Notes: generated by a model not told the origin, from the letters alone. A stretch of DNA of 64,000 nucleotides from Perspicuibacillus lycopersici (GCF_025660475.1 NZ_JAOUSF010000004.1:335048-399047); one strand, 5' to 3'. Positions 15,779-25,527 are shown, counted from the stretch's first letter. Translations and numbers: made by a program.

Positions 15779-16666
15779 TCAACTTCTCTGAAAATAAGTG
15801 GAAATTAGAACCTCTAGGGCAAAGATTTCCTTCTTATTTGTAGGACTTAAATCTTTTTTCATTTCATTAAATACATTTTCGACAAGATGTCTTCTTGGTT
15901 TCTTCGCATGTAATAGCTCGTCTTGGATAAAATCGAGGAACTCCAAATATTTATCTTCGAGATCGGTATCCTTTATTCCACTCTTTAATGCAGTGATGGT
16001 TTTATCAATATCTCGTTGGAATACTTTTTTTTGTTGATGATTTTTCGGAAGCCAATGTCCTAATAATTGTGGTTCAAATAATTGTTCTTTAGATTTTGCA
16101 ACATCTTCCATAATCGAAACAATTCGCGAAACACTGTAGCGAACAACCTTGGAAATGTTAATATTTTTCTCATGTGCAGCAGAATAATATTTAAAGTTAA
16201 TGTGCAAAATTCCTGTAAACATAATCGCACAGTCAAGTATATACGGTTCTTTTTCTTTGCCGAAAATATCGAGAAAGCGAGAATGTAACCATTTCAATAT
16301 TTTGAGCTGACCGATACGAATAAAATGAATGATTTCCTTGTCATTGGAAAAATTTACTTCCTCTAATAATGAAATTAATTTATTCTTGCGATTAAGCTCT
16401 GTTTGCACTTCAACTTGTTTGATGAAAATTTCAAGATCGGAAGCATCCTGACCAACAAGCAGTTTGTTTTGAGCTTGCTCCATTTCGAAATAAAGTTCCT
16501 TAAGAAGTGCAATTAGTAATTCGTTTTTTGATGAAAAATAATTATAAAATGTACCCTTAGAGATTCCACTGTAATCTAAAATATCTTGAATGGATGTTGC
16601 CTGAAATCCCTTTTCAATAAATAGCTGGTGTGCCATCATGATTACATGCTTTTTCCTATCATTCAT
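15779..16666 (-). CDS. TetR/AcrR-family transcriptional regulator
   Basis: A 295-residue regulator with an N-terminal TetR helix-turn-helix (about 5-50: GFQATSIQDILDYSGISKGTFYNYFSSKNELL) and an unusually long ligand-binding region; typical members are about 190-210 aa. It is divergent from a DHA2-type exporter with an inverted repeat in the shared promoter region, so it is probably the local repressor, released by an exporter substrate. AAAGGTGATC precedes the ATG. The inducer is unknown. Confidence 0.85.
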   Translation of the reverse strand: MNDRKKHVIMMAHQLFIEKGFQATSIQDILDYSGISKGTFYNYFSSKNELLIALLKELYFEMEQAQNKLLVGQDASDLEIFIKQVEVQTELNRKNKLISLLEEVNFSNDKEIIHFIRIGQLKILKWLHSRFLDIFGKEKEPYILDCAIMFTGILHINFKYYSAAHEKNINISKVVRYSVSRIVSIMEDVAKSKEQLFEPQLLGHWLPKNHQQKKVFQRDIDKTITALKSGIKDTDLEDKYLEFLDFIQDELLHAKKPRRHLVENVFNEMKKDLSPTNKKEIFALEVLISTYFQRS

Positions 16667-16685
16667 ATGATCACCTTTAAAAAAA

Positions 16686-16702
16686 TTATACTACTGGTAT
16701 AA
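16686..16702. promoter_or_regulatory. inverted repeat, candidate TetR operator
   Basis: TTATAC-N5-GTATAA is a perfect 6-bp inverted repeat 20 bp upstream of the tetR start codon and about 150 bp before the MFS gene. Confidence 0.55.
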
Positions 16703-16852
16703 AAATCATCTTACATGAATTTTAGGACTAAGACAAATCCTAATATATAGAGGAATATTTCCATTGCAATAACTGAAACCATAGTATATGATATATCTCA
16801 TGTAAACTATTTCGTATATAGAAATGTTCGAGAGTTAAGGGGGAATATATAG

Positions 16853-18355
16853 ATGAATAAAGGCTTGAACGTAAGCTCACGCCCACCATATTTAATCATT
16901 GCAGTTTTAATGGTTGGGGCGTTTATTTCTTTTTTAAATAATACATTATTAAATGTCGCATTAACCTCAATTATGGGTGATCTCCATGTGGAGACATCTA
17001 CGGTTCAATGGTTGACAACAGGATTTATGCTTGTCAGTGGGGTTATGATTCCGACGACAGCATTTTTAATTCAAAAATACTCGGTTCGCCGGTTATTCCT
17101 TGTTGCAATGAGTCTATTTACAATCGGTACGATTGTAGGTGCAATTGCACATGTATTTCCGATTTTATTGGCGGCTAGAATGATTCAGGCTTCAGGGTCT
17201 GCGATTATGATGCCATTGTTAATGAATGTAATGCTCGTGAGCTTCCCAATTGAAAAACGTGGGACAGCAATGGGTGTGTTTGGATTAATTTTAATGTTTG
17301 CGCCAGCTATTGGCCCAACGTTATCTGGATGGATTGTCGAGCATTATAATTGGCGTGCATTGTTCTATCTAGTGGCACCAATTGCATTTGTTATTTTAAT
17401 TCTTGGTTTTATCTTATTAAAAGATAAAAAAGAAAAAGTTCAAATGCGCTTAGACTTTACTTCACTTATTATGTCCAGTCTCGGTTTTGGTGGTTTATTG
17501 TATGGATTTAGTACTGCTGGTGGCGATGATGGCTGGAGTAATCCTATCGTATATATATCGTTAGGCATTGGGGCAATTTCACTAATTCTATTCATTACAC
17601 GTCAATCGAAAATGGAACGTCCAATGCTTAATTTCGCTGTATTTAAATATCCGATGTTTGCATTAGCATCAGCAATCACGATGGTTTTAAATATGGCGAT
17701 GTTCTCTGGATTTTTACTAATTCCGATTTATGCACAGGCAGTTCTTGGAATTTCCCCAATGAAAACAGGCTTAATGCTATTACCAGGAGCCATTTTAAAT
17801 GCGGGAATGTCTCCAATTACTGGTAGATTATTCGATAAATTCGGTGGAAGAATTTTAGCGGTAACCGGATTAGCTATTGCAACAGGTACCACTTTTGTAT
17901 TCAGTCATTTAGAAATGGATACAAGTTATCACTACTTAATGCTTTTACATGCGATCCGGATGTTTGGTATGTCCATGGTAATGATGCCAGTTTCTACTAA
18001 TGGATTAAACCAATTGCCAGTACACTTATATCCACATGGAACGGCGATGAACAATACATTAAACCAAGTATCTGCAGCAATTGGAACGGCTACATTAATA
18101 ACAATCATGTCGATTCGTCAAAATACCTATACAGAGGACTTAATAGCTTCTGCTGGTGCAAATGCTACACCAGAAATGTTAAAACAACTTGGATTACAAG
18201 GTATGCTTGGCGGAATTAATGACACGTTCTTAGTTGCAACCTTCTTATTATTGGCTGCATTAGTACTTGCATTCTTTATTAAAAGAGCAAGAAGAGCAGA
18301 AGATACGAACGGAGCAAATGAAAAGGTAACCCAAAAAGCTGTAGGAAATAACTAA
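16853..18355 (+). CDS. MFS drug efflux transporter, DHA2 (EmrB/QacA, LmrB-like) family
   Basis: A 500-residue, 14-helix major facilitator. Motif C of drug/H+ antiporters is visible as GLILMFAPAIGPTLSGWIV (about 143-161) and motif A-like sequence follows helix 2 (FLIQKYSVRRLF). The sequence LNNTLLNVALTSIM in helix 1 is the usual DHA2 signature. LmrB, MdtP and similar exporters are the nearest types I recognise; the substrate is not evident. AGGGGG precedes the ATG, and a terminator follows at 18375-18403. Confidence 0.88.
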   Translation: MNKGLNVSSRPPYLIIAVLMVGAFISFLNNTLLNVALTSIMGDLHVETSTVQWLTTGFMLVSGVMIPTTAFLIQKYSVRRLFLVAMSLFTIGTIVGAIAHVFPILLAARMIQASGSAIMMPLLMNVMLVSFPIEKRGTAMGVFGLILMFAPAIGPTLSGWIVEHYNWRALFYLVAPIAFVILILGFILLKDKKEKVQMRLDFTSLIMSSLGFGGLLYGFSTAGGDDGWSNPIVYISLGIGAISLILFITRQSKMERPMLNFAVFKYPMFALASAITMVLNMAMFSGFLLIPIYAQAVLGISPMKTGLMLLPGAILNAGMSPITGRLFDKFGGRILAVTGLAIATGTTFVFSHLEMDTSYHYLMLLHAIRMFGMSMVMMPVSTNGLNQLPVHLYPHGTAMNNTLNQVSAAIGTATLITIMSIRQNTYTEDLIASAGANATPEMLKQLGLQGMLGGINDTFLVATFLLLAALVLAFFIKRARRAEDTNGANEKVTQKAVGNN

Positions 18356-18374
18356 TTGTGTATATATAGCATCC

Positions 18375-18403
18375 GCATCCTTCTACTGAAGGGTGCTTTT
18401 TTT
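18375..18403 (+). terminator. intrinsic terminator of the MFS gene
   Basis: GCATCCTTC (18375-18383) pairs with GAAGGGTGC (18388-18396), followed by seven T. Confidence 0.8.
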
Positions 18404-18561
18404 ATGGTGATAATTGCTATTTTCCAAGGATTTCGAAGTGTTTAGATGGTTCCCATCATTCTCCAACTTAAATAATTGAAAAAAACTTTTGCATCGCTCA
18501 ATAGTGGGAACACTATATAAGACGAGCAGTAGCAAATAGTTTAATTAAAGGAGCATGGGAA

Positions 18562-18762
18562 ATGGCGGAAGAAGCGATTAATACCGTAAAGGCAAATGTC
18601 GGCGATACGATTCAAATTAAACGCGGTGCAAAAAAAGGCAAAAAAGGTGAGGTAACAGTGCTTCGCGATAATTCTGTAATCGTCGAATTAGGGGTTAACA
18701 AAAAAACAGGGGAACCAATCAAGACAGTAGTTAATCATAAAAATTATAAGATTGTAAAATAG
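18562..18762 (+). CDS. DUF2187 (YkvS-like, KOW-type) small protein
   Basis: A 66-residue protein with a KOW/SH3-like core (GDTIQIKRGAKKGKKGEVTV, about 15-34) and conserved VNHKNYKIV end. Members are small Bacillales proteins of unknown role; the KOW fold suggests nucleic-acid or ribosome contact. AAAGGAGC precedes the ATG. The gene is monocistronic with its own terminator. Confidence 0.85.
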   Translation: MAEEAINTVKANVGDTIQIKRGAKKGKKGEVTVLRDNSVIVELGVNKKTGEPIKTVVNHKNYKIVK

Positions 18763-18774
18763 GTGAAACAAGCA

Positions 18775-18802
18775 AGCTGTCCAGACGGATGGCTGTTTTT
18801 TT
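18775..18802 (+). terminator. intrinsic terminator of the DUF2187 gene
   Basis: AGCTGTCC (18775-18782) pairs with GGATGGCT (18787-18794, one G-T wobble), followed by seven T. Confidence 0.75.
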
Positions 18803-18927
18803 CGTTCAAGTAGTTGGAGTGTTGAACTTCATCACTAATTTTCTTTACATAATGGAAGATTTTTACTTTTCAGGATCAACTGTTCCAATACGACAAAATC
18901 TTCTCATTTTCAAAAAAAATTTTTTAC

Positions 18928-18956
18928 TTGATTTTATTTCTGGAACTGATTAATAT
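18928..18956 (+). promoter_or_regulatory. candidate promoter of tsuA-tsuB
   Basis: TTGATT-N17-TAATAT, 56 bp before the tsuA start. No S-box or T-box was recognised in the leader. Confidence 0.55.
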
Positions 18957-19011
18957 AATAAAAGTATATAAAACATATAAGTTTACTTGGTATTGAGAGA
19001 GGAGATACACA

Positions 19012-20079
19012 ATGCTACAAATGATTCTGACTGGTTTGCTATGTGGGGCACTTCTAGGATTTGTTATGCAAAGAGGAAGGTTTTGTCTTACAGGTGGTTT
19101 CCGGGATATGTATATAGCAAAAGATAATCGCATGTTTTATGCATTATTGATTGCAATCGCAGTACAAAGTGTCGGTGTATATACATTGATACAATTTGGT
19201 TTATTTGAATTTACTGCTGGTAGCTTCCCGTGGGTAGCGGTTATTGTAGGTTCTTATATTTTTGGAATCGGGATTGTCCTTGCCGGTGGATGTGCTACAG
19301 GTACTTGGTATCGTGCTGGAGAAGGTTTATTAGGTAGCTGGATTGCATTATTTGGCTATATGTTTATGAGTGCGGTGATGAAGTCTGGTGTATTGGCTCC
19401 AGTGAACCAATCTTTACAAACAACTCAACTACCATCTAACTCCTTAGCGGAATCTACTGGACTATCTGTTTGGGTATTTATTATTCTACTTGTTGCAATC
19501 GTCTTATTTATTGTTATAAGAGAGCTTAGAAAACCAAAAGTAATGATTCCAACAATGAAACAACGAAAAACTGGGTTAGCACATTTATTATTTGAAAAAC
19601 GCTGGCATCCATTTTTTACAGCATTGTTAGTTGGTTTGATCGCAATTCTTGCTTGGCCATTAAGTGTTGCAACCGGAAGAGTGGCAGGACTTGGGATTAC
19701 AACTCCATCAGCTAACATTCTGCAATATTTAGTTACAGGCGATAACACATATATTAATTGGGGAGTATTCCTTGTATTAGGTATTTTCTTAGGCTCGTTT
19801 ATTGCCGCGAAAGCAAGTGGAGAATTCCGTTTCCGTATGCCAGATGCAAAAACAGGTATTACAAGCTTTGTAGGTGGAATTTTGATGGGCTTTGGTGCAA
19901 GTCTTGCTGGTGGCTGTTCAATTGGGAACGGGTTAGTAATGACTGCGATGATGACATGGCAAGGATGGGCAGGTCTATTCTTTATGATTTTAGGAACATG
20001 GACAGCATCCTATTTCCTTTTTGTTCGTCCACGAAAAGTAGCGAAGGCAAATGCAAACGCAATTGCATCGACATTATAG
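19012..20079 (+). CDS. tsuA: YeeE/YedE-family thiosulfate transporter
   Basis: A 355-residue multi-pass membrane protein. The functional cysteines of the thiosulfate-conducting family are in place: RGRFCLTGG (Cys25), AGGCATGTWYRAGEG (Cys94) and the second-half AGGCSIGNG. The pseudo-symmetric GGCxxGxW / GGCSIGNG repeats define the family. It brings thiosulfate into the cell as a sulfur source in characterised homologs. GAGAGGAG precedes the ATG, and the gene is followed 13 bp later by its TusA-like partner. Confidence 0.92.
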   Translation: MLQMILTGLLCGALLGFVMQRGRFCLTGGFRDMYIAKDNRMFYALLIAIAVQSVGVYTLIQFGLFEFTAGSFPWVAVIVGSYIFGIGIVLAGGCATGTWYRAGEGLLGSWIALFGYMFMSAVMKSGVLAPVNQSLQTTQLPSNSLAESTGLSVWVFIILLVAIVLFIVIRELRKPKVMIPTMKQRKTGLAHLLFEKRWHPFFTALLVGLIAILAWPLSVATGRVAGLGITTPSANILQYLVTGDNTYINWGVFLVLGIFLGSFIAAKASGEFRFRMPDAKTGITSFVGGILMGFGASLAGGCSIGNGLVMTAMMTWQGWAGLFFMILGTWTASYFLFVRPRKVAKANANAIASTL

Positions 20080-20092
20080 GAGGGTGAAAAAT

Positions 20093-20317
20093 ATGCAAAA
20101 AACATTAGAAGTGATGGGTATGGTTTGTCCATTCCCTTTAATAGAAGCAAAAAATGCAATAGAAGAAATCAATTCCGGTGATGAATTGGTTATCAACTTC
20201 GATTGTACACAAGCAACGGAAAGTATTCCACGCTGGGCAGCAGAGGCTGGTCATACAGTAACGAATTTTGAGCAATTAGATGTTGCAGCATGGACGATTA
20301 CAGTGAAAAAGAAATAA
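20093..20317 (+). CDS. tsuB: TusA-like sulfur carrier partner of TsuA (YeeD type)
   Basis: A 74-residue TusA-fold protein; the CPxP motif is MVCPFPL with Cys12 as the sulfur-carrying residue. In homologs TsuB binds or processes thiosulfate on the cytoplasmic side of TsuA. The ATG at 20093 follows GGAGGGTG; an in-frame ATG at 20051 would overlap tsuA by 29 bases and lacks a site, so it is not used. Confidence 0.92.
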   Translation: MQKTLEVMGMVCPFPLIEAKNAIEEINSGDELVINFDCTQATESIPRWAAEAGHTVTNFEQLDVAAWTITVKKK

Positions 20318-20330
20318 TAGTTTGCTAGAA

Positions 20331-20371
20331 AGGACAGGAAACCCGTTAAAATCAAGCGGAATTCCTGTCCT
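20331..20371. terminator. bidirectional terminator between tsuB and the SRPBCC gene
   Basis: AGGACAGGAA (20331-20340) pairs perfectly with 20362-20371 across a 21-nt loop between convergent genes. Confidence 0.75.
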
Positions 20372-20377
20372 ATTTTG

Positions 20378-20830
20378 TTAAACGACTACTGCCGGTAATG
20401 TTGAGCCAGTTTCTAATAATGTTTTTAAATTACTTAAAATCGCCGGCCAGCCATTATTAACTCCTTCAAAGCTTCCTTTATCCTCGCAACTATCAGTAGG
20501 AAGTAAATTATCATGTGTAAGGACAAGCTTCACCGTATCATTCAATGCATGCAGCTCAAAGGTTGCAACAGAAGGATGCTCACGAGGAGTATCATCCGCA
20601 TGATTCCAAGTATAGGATAGTTTTTTCAAGTGTTCACAAATTAAAATCCTGCCCGAGACATCCAATTCATCATTTTCTCGAAGAAAGGTGACTGTTTCTC
20701 CTTCCTTCCATTCCGCATAAATTCTTCTTCCAAAAAAATATTTTTCTGATATTGCTGCAGTAGTTAATGCTTCCCATATTTTTTCAGGAGTTGATTGAAT
20801 ATAGGTTACATAAACGAATGTCGAATCCAT
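20378..20830 (-). CDS. SRPBCC (AHSA1/START-like) domain protein
   Basis: A 150-residue START/AHSA1-type helix-grip protein: the opening VYVTYIQSTPEKIWEALTTAAISEKYF and the closing GWPAILSNLKTLLETG are characteristic. Such proteins bind small hydrophobic ligands; they often pair with an ArsR regulator, which is absent here. AGGAGG lies eight bases before the ATG. Confidence 0.85.
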   Translation of the reverse strand: MDSTFVYVTYIQSTPEKIWEALTTAAISEKYFFGRRIYAEWKEGETVTFLRENDELDVSGRILICEHLKKLSYTWNHADDTPREHPSVATFELHALNDTVKLVLTHDNLLPTDSCEDKGSFEGVNNGWPAILSNLKTLLETGSTLPAVVV

Positions 20831-20982
20831 GTCGCTTCCTCCTATGAGTCCAATGTCAGTAATGATTAAATTATAGCAATTAACTATTAATTTTAAAACG
20901 GAAAGTGGTAAAAAATTCCGAAAAGAGGTAAAATATAGTCGGGTGAACGAATGGGAATTATTAGGGAACAGGGGGAGAATGG

Positions 20983-22005
20983 TTGAACATACAATTATCG
21001 GAACGTTTCATTCGCTTTGCTAAAACGGAATGCCATCAATCCAGTGATTTATATGAACAGCTTTCCTTGGCGATTGCACAGGATGCACAATTACTTCAAT
21101 TATCCTCCTTTGCAGGAGCAGGTCAGCCAGTTCCAAATTTACTTTTTGGAGCGGTACACTATTTATTGCTAAAAGGAAAAAGTCACACATTGTCCTCCTA
21201 TTATGCTAGCTTAGTAGAAAATCCAGCACGAGTAGAGGAAGCATTTTCATCATTTAAGGCATTTTGCTTAGAAAACCAAGAAGAAATTAAAAATATCCTT
21301 ACGACACGATTAGTCCAAACCAATGAAGTGAGACGCTGTGGATATCTTTATCCAGTATTTTGTTATATACAGGAAATGACTAAAAAGCCAATAGCATTAA
21401 TTGAAATTGGTACAAGTGCTGGCTTGCAGCTTTTATTTGATCACTATCAATATACATATGGAACGGAAGAGTGCTATGGGAAGCTCGATTCCGTTGTAAA
21501 AATTGCAACCGAGGTTAAAGGGGATAACCGACCAATGCTCATGAAGAATGCTCCACTTATTTCTACAAGAATGGGTATTGATCTAAATGTATTGGATTTG
21601 AAAAAGGAAGACGATGAGCTTTGGCTACAAGCATTAATTTGGCCAGAGCATCATAAACGGCGCGAATTGTTGCATGCGGCTAGTGAATATGTGAAAAGCT
21701 CTTCGCTAACATTAATCGAGGGAAATGGGGTAGAATTGCTGCCAAATCTGGCAAATACCATTGATGAAGACTCGGTAATATGTGTATTCCACACCCATGT
21801 AGCAAATCAAATGCCATTGGAGCAAAAGAAACAGCTACTAGAAGAAATCGCTACACTTGGTGGCAGGCGTACCATTTTTCATTTATACAATAATATCCAG
21901 GATCGCAACCTGCATCTAGACTATTATATAAATGGCGTAGAATATAAACAAACAATAGGAGCAACCGATGGCCATGGCAGTTGGTTTGAATGGAAATTAA
22001 TTTGA
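20983..22005 (+). CDS. DUF2332 family protein
   Basis: A 340-residue protein recognisable as DUF2332 by PVFCYIQEMTKKPIALIEIGTSAGLQLLFDHY and the later CVFHTHVANQMP. The EIGTSAGL segment (about 143-150) looks like a glycine-rich methyltransferase-type motif I, so an S-adenosylmethionine-dependent fold is possible, but no activity is known. The start is TTG at 20983 with GGGGGA upstream. Confidence 0.75.
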   Translation: MNIQLSERFIRFAKTECHQSSDLYEQLSLAIAQDAQLLQLSSFAGAGQPVPNLLFGAVHYLLLKGKSHTLSSYYASLVENPARVEEAFSSFKAFCLENQEEIKNILTTRLVQTNEVRRCGYLYPVFCYIQEMTKKPIALIEIGTSAGLQLLFDHYQYTYGTEECYGKLDSVVKIATEVKGDNRPMLMKNAPLISTRMGIDLNVLDLKKEDDELWLQALIWPEHHKRRELLHAASEYVKSSSLTLIEGNGVELLPNLANTIDEDSVICVFHTHVANQMPLEQKKQLLEEIATLGGRRTIFHLYNNIQDRNLHLDYYINGVEYKQTIGATDGHGSWFEWKLI

Positions 22006-22055
22006 TTAAAAATGTTTTTCAGTTGATAATGTTCGGAACAAGAGGAGATAATATT

Positions 22056-22622
22056 ATGACAAAAATAAAAAAAACGATATTATTTAGCGCGTTAAGTGCT
22101 GTCGTCATACTTGTTTTATTAATGACTTGGATTTATCCATTTTCTTTTTTCAGTATTAATAAAAGTTATTCCTATGAACCAAATAATAATGATATTGATA
22201 AATATGTAGAAAGATTGAATGAACTAGAAACACTCGTAGCAAATTCACCCAATAACCCAACAAAAATTATTACAGAAAATATTTTAGGTTACTTTGAGCA
22301 GGATTGGATTGTGACTAAAGATTCGAAAATAAAAATAACTAAAGATGAATTGGAGCTGATAAAATTCCATGTGAAAGATGTTCGAGGAACGTTACTAGAT
22401 ATGACAGTTCAAGAGGACTATTCCTATGAAACAAGATCCTATTTGCTGGCAACTATTGAAAGCTTTTTATCATTCGAGGAATATATTGATGAATTAAAAA
22501 AGAATTCATGGGAAACAAGAAGTACTATTGATAGAGAATTAGATATACTCCATGGCGGTTTCTTTAGTAATTTAATAACGTATATAAATTTTTTTGAAAC
22601 CGAAGTTTCTCAATCTGAATAA
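22056..22622 (+). CDS. membrane-anchored protein, function unknown
   Basis: A 188-residue protein with a basic N terminus and one helix (about 9-30, ILFSALSAVVILVLLMTWIY), then an outer domain of mostly charged, helix-prone sequence. There is no lipobox cysteine. The ATG at 22056 has GAGGAG upstream; a longer in-frame start at 21990 would overlap the DUF2332 gene. Confidence 0.7.
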   Translation: MTKIKKTILFSALSAVVILVLLMTWIYPFSFFSINKSYSYEPNNNDIDKYVERLNELETLVANSPNNPTKIITENILGYFEQDWIVTKDSKIKITKDELELIKFHVKDVRGTLLDMTVQEDYSYETRSYLLATIESFLSFEEYIDELKKNSWETRSTIDRELDILHGGFFSNLITYINFFETEVSQSE

Positions 22623-22650
22623 ATCCATATAAATTATTTACTATGCTAAT

Positions 22651-22684
22651 AACGGCCACTATTATAAGAGGTCGTTTTTTTTTT
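22651..22684 (+). terminator. intrinsic terminator before the opuC promoter
   Basis: AACGGCC and GGTCGTT flank a 12-nt loop, followed by a run of T of more than ten. Confidence 0.75.
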
Positions 22685-22742
22685 TGCGGTTTTTTAGTAA
22701 ATTTTTTAGAAAAATTTTACAAAATGATGTAAAAATAGACTA

Positions 22743-22775
22743 GTAACAACTTATGTGTTATAATAAAGTTGTTAC
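22743..22775 (+). promoter_or_regulatory. opuC promoter region with a perfect inverted repeat
   Basis: GTAACAACTT (22743-22752) is mirrored by AAGTTGTTAC (22766-22775) around TATAAT at 22759-22764. The -35 would be TAGACT at 22736-22741. The repeat brackets the -10 box, so a bound regulator would block the polymerase. Candidates are the BusR-like protein encoded at 27353 or an OpcR/GbsR-type repressor. Confidence 0.65.
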
Positions 22776-22822
22776 TTTCGCAGAATAATAATTTAAAAGA
22801 GAACAGTGTTAGGGGGAACAAG

Positions 22823-23947
22823 ATGATTAGGTTTGAAAATATTGTTAAAAAATATCATCAAAAAACAGTCATTAATGATTTTAATTTAAATATTGAATCG
22901 GGGCAATTAGTTGTATTTATTGGTCCGAGCGGTTGTGGGAAAACAACATTATTAAAAATGATTAACCGGTTAATTCAGCCAACAAGTGGAAAAATTTATG
23001 TAGATGGTAAGGATATTTCGAAAGAGGACCCAATTGAGCTTCGTAGAAATATTGGTTATGTTATTCAAAGTGTTGGGCTATTTCCACATATGTCAATTAA
23101 AGAAAATCTGGAGCTAATCCCAAAAATTAAAGGGGAGGATCCGATTGAAATAGAAAAGAAAACGAAAGAATTACTTGAGCTTGTCGGACTAAATCCAGAG
23201 GAATTTCTCTATCGTTTTCCAAGTGAATTAAGTGGTGGACAACAACAACGGATTGGGGTAGCAAGAGCATTCTCCACAAACTCCGATATCATCCTAATGG
23301 ATGAACCCTTCAGTGCATTAGATCCAGTAACAAGAAGCTCCCTCCAAGAAGAACTATTCAATATGCAAAAAGAATTAAACAAAACGATTATTTTCGTTAC
23401 CCATGATATGGACGAAGCATATAAAATTGCGGATAAAATTTGCCTACTAAAAGATGGACACATTCTTCAATATGATACACCAGAAAACATATTGAAAAAT
23501 CCGGCCTCAGATTTCGTGGAGAACTTCATTGGCAAACGCCGTGTATGGAATAACCCAGAAGTATTAAAGGCAGAAGATATTATGGTATCAGATCCAGTGA
23601 AGGTATCGCCAAAACGTAATGTATTACAAGCTATTGAAATTATGAAAGAAAATAAAGTGGATAGCTTAATGGTAACGGATAAGCATCATGCATTGATAGG
23701 ACTTGTCACTTTAAAAGATATTAAGCTTCAAAAAATGAACGCTACTATCGAAGAGGTAATGGCAACCAATGTATTAAGTGTATCTGCAGAGGATAATTTA
23801 ATTTCCGTTTTACAAACGATGAATGAACATAAGATTGGCTATTTACCTGTAGTCAACGAAACAAGGAAGTTAATCGGATTGATTACAAGAAGTAGTATTT
23901 TATCGGTATTAAGTAGCCAGCTTATTGATATGGAGGTGGCATTTTAA
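22823..23947 (+). CDS. opuCA: glycine betaine/carnitine/choline ABC transporter ATPase
   Basis: A 374-residue ATPase with Walker A GPSGCGKTT (34-42), signature LSGGQQQR, Walker B ILMDEPFSALDP and two C-terminal CBS domains (about 250-374). In OpuCA-type proteins the CBS tandem senses ionic strength or binds c-di-AMP. The ATG at 22823 follows AGGGGG; the longer frame from 22769 would start inside the operator. Its stop TAA overlaps the start of the permease gene by one base. Confidence 0.93.
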   Translation: MIRFENIVKKYHQKTVINDFNLNIESGQLVVFIGPSGCGKTTLLKMINRLIQPTSGKIYVDGKDISKEDPIELRRNIGYVIQSVGLFPHMSIKENLELIPKIKGEDPIEIEKKTKELLELVGLNPEEFLYRFPSELSGGQQQRIGVARAFSTNSDIILMDEPFSALDPVTRSSLQEELFNMQKELNKTIIFVTHDMDEAYKIADKICLLKDGHILQYDTPENILKNPASDFVENFIGKRRVWNNPEVLKAEDIMVSDPVKVSPKRNVLQAIEIMKENKVDSLMVTDKHHALIGLVTLKDIKLQKMNATIEEVMATNVLSVSAEDNLISVLQTMNEHKIGYLPVVNETRKLIGLITRSSILSVLSSQLIDMEVAF

Positions 23948-25527
23948 TGAAGTCATTTTTTGATTATGTAACTGGAAATTATCAACAAATTTTGGATTTA
24001 TTATGGCAGCATATTTATTTGAGTTTATTTTCTGTATTAGTTGCAGCAGTTATTGGGGTACCACTCGGTATTCTCATTTCGAAAAATCAACAGCTTTCGA
24101 AACCGATTATTGGAGTAGCCAATGTAATCCAGGCTGTACCAAGTTTAGCGCTATTAGGTTTCTTAATCCCATTCATTGGAATTGGAAGTACTCCTGCCAT
24201 CGTGATGGTTGTACTATATTCCTTGCTTCCAATTGTAAAAAATACGTATACCGGCTTAACGAATATTGATAAAACCATTTTAGAAGCAGCAAAAGGAATT
24301 GGTCTTACTGGCAGTCAAACGATGCGCAAAGTTCAGCTTCCGTTAGCATTCCCGATTATTATGGCAGGGATTCGAATTTCCGCCGTAACAGCTGTCGGTT
24401 TAATGACCATTGCGGCATTTGTCGGAGCTGGCGGTCTAGGTTACCTCGTATTCTCCGGTGTATCTTCCGTTGATAACAATATGATTTTAGCAGGAGCAAT
24501 ACCAGCATGTATCCTTGCATTGCTTATGGACTTCGTGATTGGAAAAATAGAAACGAGAATGTCCTACCAAACGAAAAAGCATGGCAAAAGATTAGATGCA
24601 GCTGCAGAACAGCTTCGTAACAAACGTAGAAAAATTTTCATTCCAGCTATCTCGACGATTTTAGTAATCGCAATTGGTACAGCAGTAGCAGTACCGATGA
24701 TAAATGCAAAGGATAAAATCGTTATTGGCTCGAAAAATTTTAGTGAGCAAATGATTTTAGGAAACATGCTTGCAGACTTAATAGAAGAAAAAACGGACCT
24801 CGAGGTAGAAAGGAAATTAAACCTTGGTGGTACACAAGTAGTATTCAGTGCCTTAACAAATGATGAAATTGATATGTATGTGGAATATACTGGGACAGCA
24901 TTAATTAATTTATTTAAGAAGGATTTAATCAATAATCCTGATGAAGTATATAATATTGTTGAAAAAGAGTTCGATGAAAAATATCAGGTGAAAGCACTAA
25001 AACCGCTCGGCTTCAATAATACGTATACATTAGCAGTAAGGCCAGAAACTGCAGAAAAGTACAATCTGAAGACTTTCTCTGATCTTGCAGAAGTAAGTAA
25101 CGAGCTAATCATTGGTAGTACGATAGAATTTTCTAATCGCCAAGATGGTCTAATTGGCTTAACAAAAACGTATGGGATGAATTTTAAAGGCAGTGAAGCT
25201 GTTGATGGGGGATTACGCTATACCGCATTAAATAGTAATGAAACAGATGTCATTGATGCCTTCTCAACTGATGGGCTATTAGAGGAATTTGGCTTAACGG
25301 TATTAGAAGACGACCAAAGCTTTTTCCCACCATATTATGCAATACCAGTTGTTAGTGAGAAAACACTTAAAGAGCATCCCGAGCTAGAGGAAGTAATTAG
25401 TCTCCTAGTTGGAAAACTTGATGATGCAAAAATGAGAGAATTAAATTACAAGTTTGATAGTTTAAAACAACAACCAGCCCAAGTAGCACATGATTTCCTG
25501 GTAGAAGAAGGATTAATTGAAGAATAA
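23947..25527 (+). CDS. opuCB: glycine betaine/choline ABC permease fused to substrate-binding domain
   Basis: A 526-residue fusion. Residues 1-215 form the permease with the coupling EAAKGIGLTGSQTMRKVQLP loop; about 232-250 is an extra helix, and 254-525 is an OpuAC/ProX-type binding domain (IVIGSKNFSEQMILGNMLAD). Classical B. subtilis OpuC uses four genes; here membrane and binding functions share one chain, as in the OpuF and BusAB types, giving a two-gene system for osmoprotectant uptake. It overlaps opuCA by one base. Confidence 0.93.
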   Translation: MKSFFDYVTGNYQQILDLLWQHIYLSLFSVLVAAVIGVPLGILISKNQQLSKPIIGVANVIQAVPSLALLGFLIPFIGIGSTPAIVMVVLYSLLPIVKNTYTGLTNIDKTILEAAKGIGLTGSQTMRKVQLPLAFPIIMAGIRISAVTAVGLMTIAAFVGAGGLGYLVFSGVSSVDNNMILAGAIPACILALLMDFVIGKIETRMSYQTKKHGKRLDAAAEQLRNKRRKIFIPAISTILVIAIGTAVAVPMINAKDKIVIGSKNFSEQMILGNMLADLIEEKTDLEVERKLNLGGTQVVFSALTNDEIDMYVEYTGTALINLFKKDLINNPDEVYNIVEKEFDEKYQVKALKPLGFNNTYTLAVRPETAEKYNLKTFSDLAEVSNELIIGSTIEFSNRQDGLIGLTKTYGMNFKGSEAVDGGLRYTALNSNETDVIDAFSTDGLLEEFGLTVLEDDQSFFPPYYAIPVVSEKTLKEHPELEEVISLLVGKLDDAKMRELNYKFDSLKQQPAQVAHDFLVEEGLIEE

